A DNA stretch of 64,000 nucleotides from Sphingomonas aerolata (GTDB taxonomy: Bacteria; Pseudomonadota; Alphaproteobacteria; Sphingomonadales; Sphingomonadaceae), in contig NZ_PZZN01000003.1 of NCBI RefSeq assembly GCF_003046295.1, positions 806,001 to 870,000 of the forward strand, in the 5' to 3' direction. Each line of letters starts with the position of its first letter. Position 1 is the stretch's first letter. The notes under the pieces were generated by a model. The model made no database searches. It had not been told where the DNA came from and saw only the letters and a program-made list of their open reading frames with translations. Shown here piece after piece: positions 61,346 to 64,000 of this stretch. A program made the translations under genes and the position numbers.

Positions 61346-62548
61346 TTATTCGAAGGCACGGGGACCGGGCTTGAAGGCATGGCGGCGCGCGCCAGCTGCG
61401 AGCGCCAGGGCAAGAAGGGTCGGCACCAGTACGGCCCAGGCGAGCGGTCCTGCCCCCGCATGGTCGAGGATCACCCCGCCGACGATCCCGCCCGTCGCGA
61501 TCGCGCCGTTCCAGACCGTCGTGAGCATAGCATTGGCCAGGTCGACGCCCTCGCCCGCCGCATCGGCGAGCGCGGTCGACAGCTGTGTCGCTGCGCCGCC
61601 GAACGACAGTCCCCACAGGATCGTCGCCGCGATCGTCATCGCCGGGGTAGTCGCGAACAGCCCGAAGGCCAGCGAGACGACCGCGAACATCGTGAGGCTG
61701 ACCAGCACGAGCGGACGCAGCGCGCGATCGATCAGCACGCCCGTCACCCAGATCCCGACCAGCGCGGCGAGCCCGAATCCGAGCACCAACAGATCCAGCC
61801 TCTCCCCCGCGCCCGACAAGGCGGCGACCGGGGCGATGTAGGTGTACAGGATATTGTGACCCGTGATCCACGCAAACAGCGTGATCAGGACGGGACGAAC
61901 GCCCGCCGTGCGGAACACGCTGGCGATTGACAGCCGCTGCTCGGCAGGCTGGCCGGCAAAGTCCGGCACCCGCCACAAAACCCAGCCGATCAGGATGATG
62001 GTAGTAACCGACATCAGACCGAACGCCATCCGCCAGCCAAGCGTCGTGCCCAGCATCGCCCCCAGCGGGACGCCGATCGACAGTGCCAGCGGCGTACCGA
62101 CCATCGCGATCGCGAGCGCCTTGCCGCGCAACGGCGGGGCGACCATCCGCCTGGCATAGCCCGCGATGATTCCCCACCCCAGTCCCGCCGCGACCCCGCC
62201 CATGAACCGCGCGACGAGCGTCAGCGCATAGGAGGTCGACACCGCGGTCACGCAGTTGAAGATCAGGAAGCCGACGATCGCGACGAGCAGGGTCGGCTTG
62301 CGGCGCCAACCTTGCGTGTACAGCGTCAGCGGGATCGCCGCGAACAGCGATCCGACCGCATAGACCGTGATGGTCTGCCCCGCGAGCGACTCCGATACGT
62401 CGAGCCCGGCGGCCATGTGCGGCAACAGCCCGGCAGGGAGCGTTTCGGTGAGGATCGCGGTGAAACCGGTCATTGCCAGCGCCAGCAACGCGGAGACCGG
62501 CAACGTTTCGCTCGCGCCATCGTCGGTCTGACCGGATCTTGGAATCAC
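61346..62548 (-). CDS. MFS efflux transporter (AraJ-like)
   Basis: A 400-residue 12-helix major facilitator. TETLPAGLLPHMAAGLDVSESLAGQTITVYA at the start, then GWRRKPTL and AGYARRMV loop motifs (motif A-like), and PLALSIGVPLGAMLG match the sugar-efflux/drug-efflux AraJ-type group. It is divergent from a TetR regulator with paired repeats between them, so it is likely an inducible exporter of a toxic compound. The start is a GTG at 62548. The zinc-type oxidoreductase downstream could modify the same compound. Confidence 0.9.
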   Translation of the reverse strand: MIPRSGQTDDGASETLPVSALLALAMTGFTAILTETLPAGLLPHMAAGLDVSESLAGQTITVYAVGSLFAAIPLTLYTQGWRRKPTLLVAIVGFLIFNCVTAVSTSYALTLVARFMGGVAAGLGWGIIAGYARRMVAPPLRGKALAIAMVGTPLALSIGVPLGAMLGTTLGWRMAFGLMSVTTIILIGWVLWRVPDFAGQPAEQRLSIASVFRTAGVRPVLITLFAWITGHNILYTYIAPVAALSGAGERLDLLVLGFGLAALVGIWVTGVLIDRALRPLVLVSLTMFAVVSLAFGLFATTPAMTIAATILWGLSFGGAATQLSTALADAAGEGVDLANAMLTTVWNGAIATGGIVGGVILDHAGAGPLAWAVLVPTLLALALAAGARRHAFKPGPRAFE

Positions 62549-62651
62549 GCAACACTCACCTCTGGATCGACTGGTCCAGTGCGTTCGGCCACGTGGCGTG
62601 GCTTGTCAACGAGTAATGGATTGATTAGTCCATAATCAGGAGCGGACATAT
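62549..62651. promoter_or_regulatory. Divergent MFS/TetR promoter region with duplicated operator
   Basis: Two near-identical 16-mers occur here: TGGATCGACTGGTCCA at 62563-62578 and TGGATTGATTAGTCCA at 62617-62632. They differ at three positions, each has partly palindromic ends (TGGAY...TCCA), and their starts are 54 bases apart, about five helical turns. They are probably the binding sites for the adjacent TetR protein. Confidence 0.65.
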
Positions 62652-63281
62652 ATGGCACGGAGCGGACGACCACGTGGTTTCGACCGGGATTCAGCGCTGG
62701 ACCGCGCGATGCACCTGTTCTGGGAACACGGCTATGAGGGTGCTTCGCTGCTCACGCTGCGTCGGGCGATGGGCGACATCTCGTCGGCGAGTTTCTATGC
62801 GGCATTCGGGTCGAAGGAAGCGCTCTACCGCGAAACGCTCGCGCGCTATCTCGCCGTGCATGGCGGCATCGTCGGTGCGCTCGACGACGAGACGCTACCG
62901 CCACGCTCACGGCTCGAACAGGCCTTGATCGCGTCGGTTGCGGTGCAGACCGATCCTGCCCATCCGAAGGGGTGCATGATGACGCTGTCATCGATCGTTT
63001 CGTCCGAGGCCGGCGCGCCGACCCGGGCGCTGACCCGTGCCGAGCGGGAGATCACCCGGCAGGCGTTGCAGCGGTGTATCGCCGCCGGCGTCACCGCCGG
63101 CGATCTCGATCCCGCCACGGACGTCGCGGGGCTCACCATGTTGTACGACGGGCTGGTGCTGGGGATCTCGATCCAGGCGCGGGACGGCGTTCCGACCGAG
63201 ACGCTGCGGGCCGGCATCGGACACGCGATGGCGGCGTGGGATGCTCAAGGCAGACAGGAGCGTGAGAGCAAACTCCACTAA
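62652..63281 (+). CDS. TetR/AcrR family transcriptional regulator
   Basis: A 209-residue repressor. The N-terminal DNA-binding domain is typical: GRPRGFDRDSALDRAMHLFWEHGYEGASLLTL, then SSASFYAAFGSKEALYRETL. The C-terminal ligand domain has a TetR_C pattern with a Cys (KGCMMTLSS), as in the subgroup that includes AcrR/NemR-like regulators sensitive to electrophiles; redox sensing by that Cys is a guess. It is divergent from the MFS exporter and likely represses both units through the paired repeats between them. Confidence 0.92.
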   Translation: MARSGRPRGFDRDSALDRAMHLFWEHGYEGASLLTLRRAMGDISSASFYAAFGSKEALYRETLARYLAVHGGIVGALDDETLPPRSRLEQALIASVAVQTDPAHPKGCMMTLSSIVSSEAGAPTRALTRAEREITRQALQRCIAAGVTAGDLDPATDVAGLTMLYDGLVLGISIQARDGVPTETLRAGIGHAMAAWDAQGRQERESKLH

Positions 63282-63470
63282 TCTCGCCGAAAAAGAGACC
63301 GACTCGCAGGCATTCCGACCGCCCTACCCGCTTTCTGGCTCCGGGATTCGTCACCTCGCCCTGAAGCTGACTCTAGCGACGTAAGTCAGCATGTCGGGTA
63401 CCCTCAGGGCACAGAACTTCGTTATCGACCGCGCGACACTCCAACCCTCAGACGCAAGATGGGAAATCAC

Positions 63471-63689
63471 ATGCGATTTGTTCAGATCGAAATACTGCCG
63501 CAGGGCAAGGCGCTGGTCGATATCGACAAGCTGACCCATGCAGTGCCCGAAGGGAACGGGTCACGCCTGTTCATCGGGGCGCAGCACCTCGACGTGCCCC
63601 ATTCATTGGCTGAACTCGAGAACGTGCTGGCTGGTCGTGAGCGGACCGACGATGGCGCAAACAGCACCGCGGGATTCGGTCGGCGATAG
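63471..63689 (+). CDS. Small hypothetical protein
   Basis: A 72-residue protein: MRFVQIEILPQGKALVDIDKLTH..., with alternating hydrophobic and charged residues typical of a small beta-rich fold (FIGAQHLDVPHSLAELENVL). No family was recognised with certainty. The start is the ATG at 63471, with GATGGGA upstream; an in-frame ATG at 63459 is less likely. It stands alone between TetR and the right-edge fragment. Confidence 0.5.
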   Translation: MRFVQIEILPQGKALVDIDKLTHAVPEGNGSRLFIGAQHLDVPHSLAELENVLAGRERTDDGANSTAGFGRR

Positions 63690-63807
63690 GCCGGCACGAC
63701 TTCGGAAAATCATATCGTCTGCCCCATCAACCCTGGGCGCGGAGCCACGACGGCGAAAACGGATCGGCAGCCCCTTGGGTCGTTCGTAACTCTGCGTAGA
63801 CCACGTC

Positions 63808-64000
63808 ATGCGCCGTCCGCATCGACACAGTTTTACCCCGACACGGCGCGGCAAAACGCCGTTTGGCTCCGGCTGCTATGGCGGGTGGGGCGCGGAAGCG
63901 GTTGACGAACTCGTCAAGCGTGGTGCGGATCCAGAGACAATCGTGGTAATCGACGATCGGACCGTCGCGCTCTACGCCACTGAAGCATGGGGCACGACCG
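63808..64000 (+). CDS. TrkA-N/RCK-like domain, partial, probably N-terminally broken
   Basis: From an ATG at 63808 the frame runs off the right edge. After 20 basic residues without similarity, GCYGGWGAEAVDELVKRGADPETIVVIDD reads like the start of an RCK/TrkA-N NAD-binding domain of potassium channels (compare CGYGRxGR...DELxxRG...VVIDxD). The channel part that should precede such a domain is missing, and the last glycine motif is imperfect. It may be a gene remnant or the beginning of an unusual protein. The downstream part is outside the window. Confidence 0.4.
   Translation, partial: MRRPHRHSFTPTRRGKTPFGSGCYGGWGAEAVDELVKRGADPETIVVIDDRTVALYATEAWGTT

Noticed and set aside
1..64000. CRISPR arrays, tRNA/rRNA genes, insertion sequences or prophage
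   Set aside because: I looked for regular spaced repeats, tRNA-like cloverleafs, transposase motifs and phage structural genes and saw none.

Overview
The window is GC-rich bacterial DNA, most likely from a Sphingomonas-type alphaproteobacterium. The basis for that inference is three TonB-dependent outer-membrane receptors (two starting like the Xanthomonas/Caulobacter type), a FecI/FecR pair, flavin-dependent 'tryptophan' halogenases beside a receptor, a CC0125/CC1285-like secreted protein, Tat-exported glycosidases and very long antisense open frames. I see no rRNA, tRNA, CRISPR array, insertion sequence or phage gene.

Layout. 1-665: 5' part of a type I secretion ATPase. 915-1256: HNH nuclease-like protein. 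1443-7420: ECF sigma factor, FecR, STN-type TonB receptor and periplasmic trehalase, probably a signal-responsive trehalose locus. 7487-14396: nicotinamidase, an SDR/HAD pair, a zinc alcohol dehydrogenase, a disordered Gly-rich protein, a ferritin-like DUF892 protein and a YcaQ-type DNA glycosylase. 14448-19511 (minus): five-gene Csu-like archaic chaperone-usher pilus operon. 19686-31694: a polysaccharide locus with GH35, GH2, a TonB receptor, GH31 and GH29; together these activities fit trimming of (fucogalacto)xyloglucan side chains. 31862-43319: a cupin-like (FIH-type) protein, four overlapping flavin-dependent halogenase genes, a divergently transcribed TonB receptor and a small secreted protein. 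43707-46653 (minus): SDR, DUF427 and class II photolyase. 46923-50113: an epoxide hydrolase/DUF4336 fusion and a YghZ-like aldo-keto reductase. 50394-54784 (minus): LytS-type kinase, a frameshifted LytTR regulator, a DUF6265 protein and an esterase-like protein that has lost its serine. 55207-64000: alpha/beta hydrolase, FMN reductase, Na+/H+ antiporter, cyclic-nucleotide-domain/thioredoxin-reductase-like fusion, zinc oxidoreductase, MFS exporter with divergent TetR, a small protein, and a partial RCK-like domain at the right edge.

How they work together. The central 24 kb (19.7-43.3 kb) reads as a nutrient-capture island. Two receptors import ligands, secreted glycosidases strip fucose, galactose and xylose, and a halogenase/cupin module of unknown substrate sits directly beside it. 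The most unusual element is the third halogenase-like gene (35934-37430). It is translationally coupled to three normal-looking halogenases but has lost the catalytic Lys, the catalytic Glu and the WxWxIP motif, so it may be a partner or scaffold subunit. Other points for a second look are the serine-less esterase with two NTF2-like domains, the epoxide hydrolase/DUF4336 fusion, the frameshifted LytTR regulator, and a twice-repeated 16-bp site between the MFS and TetR genes.
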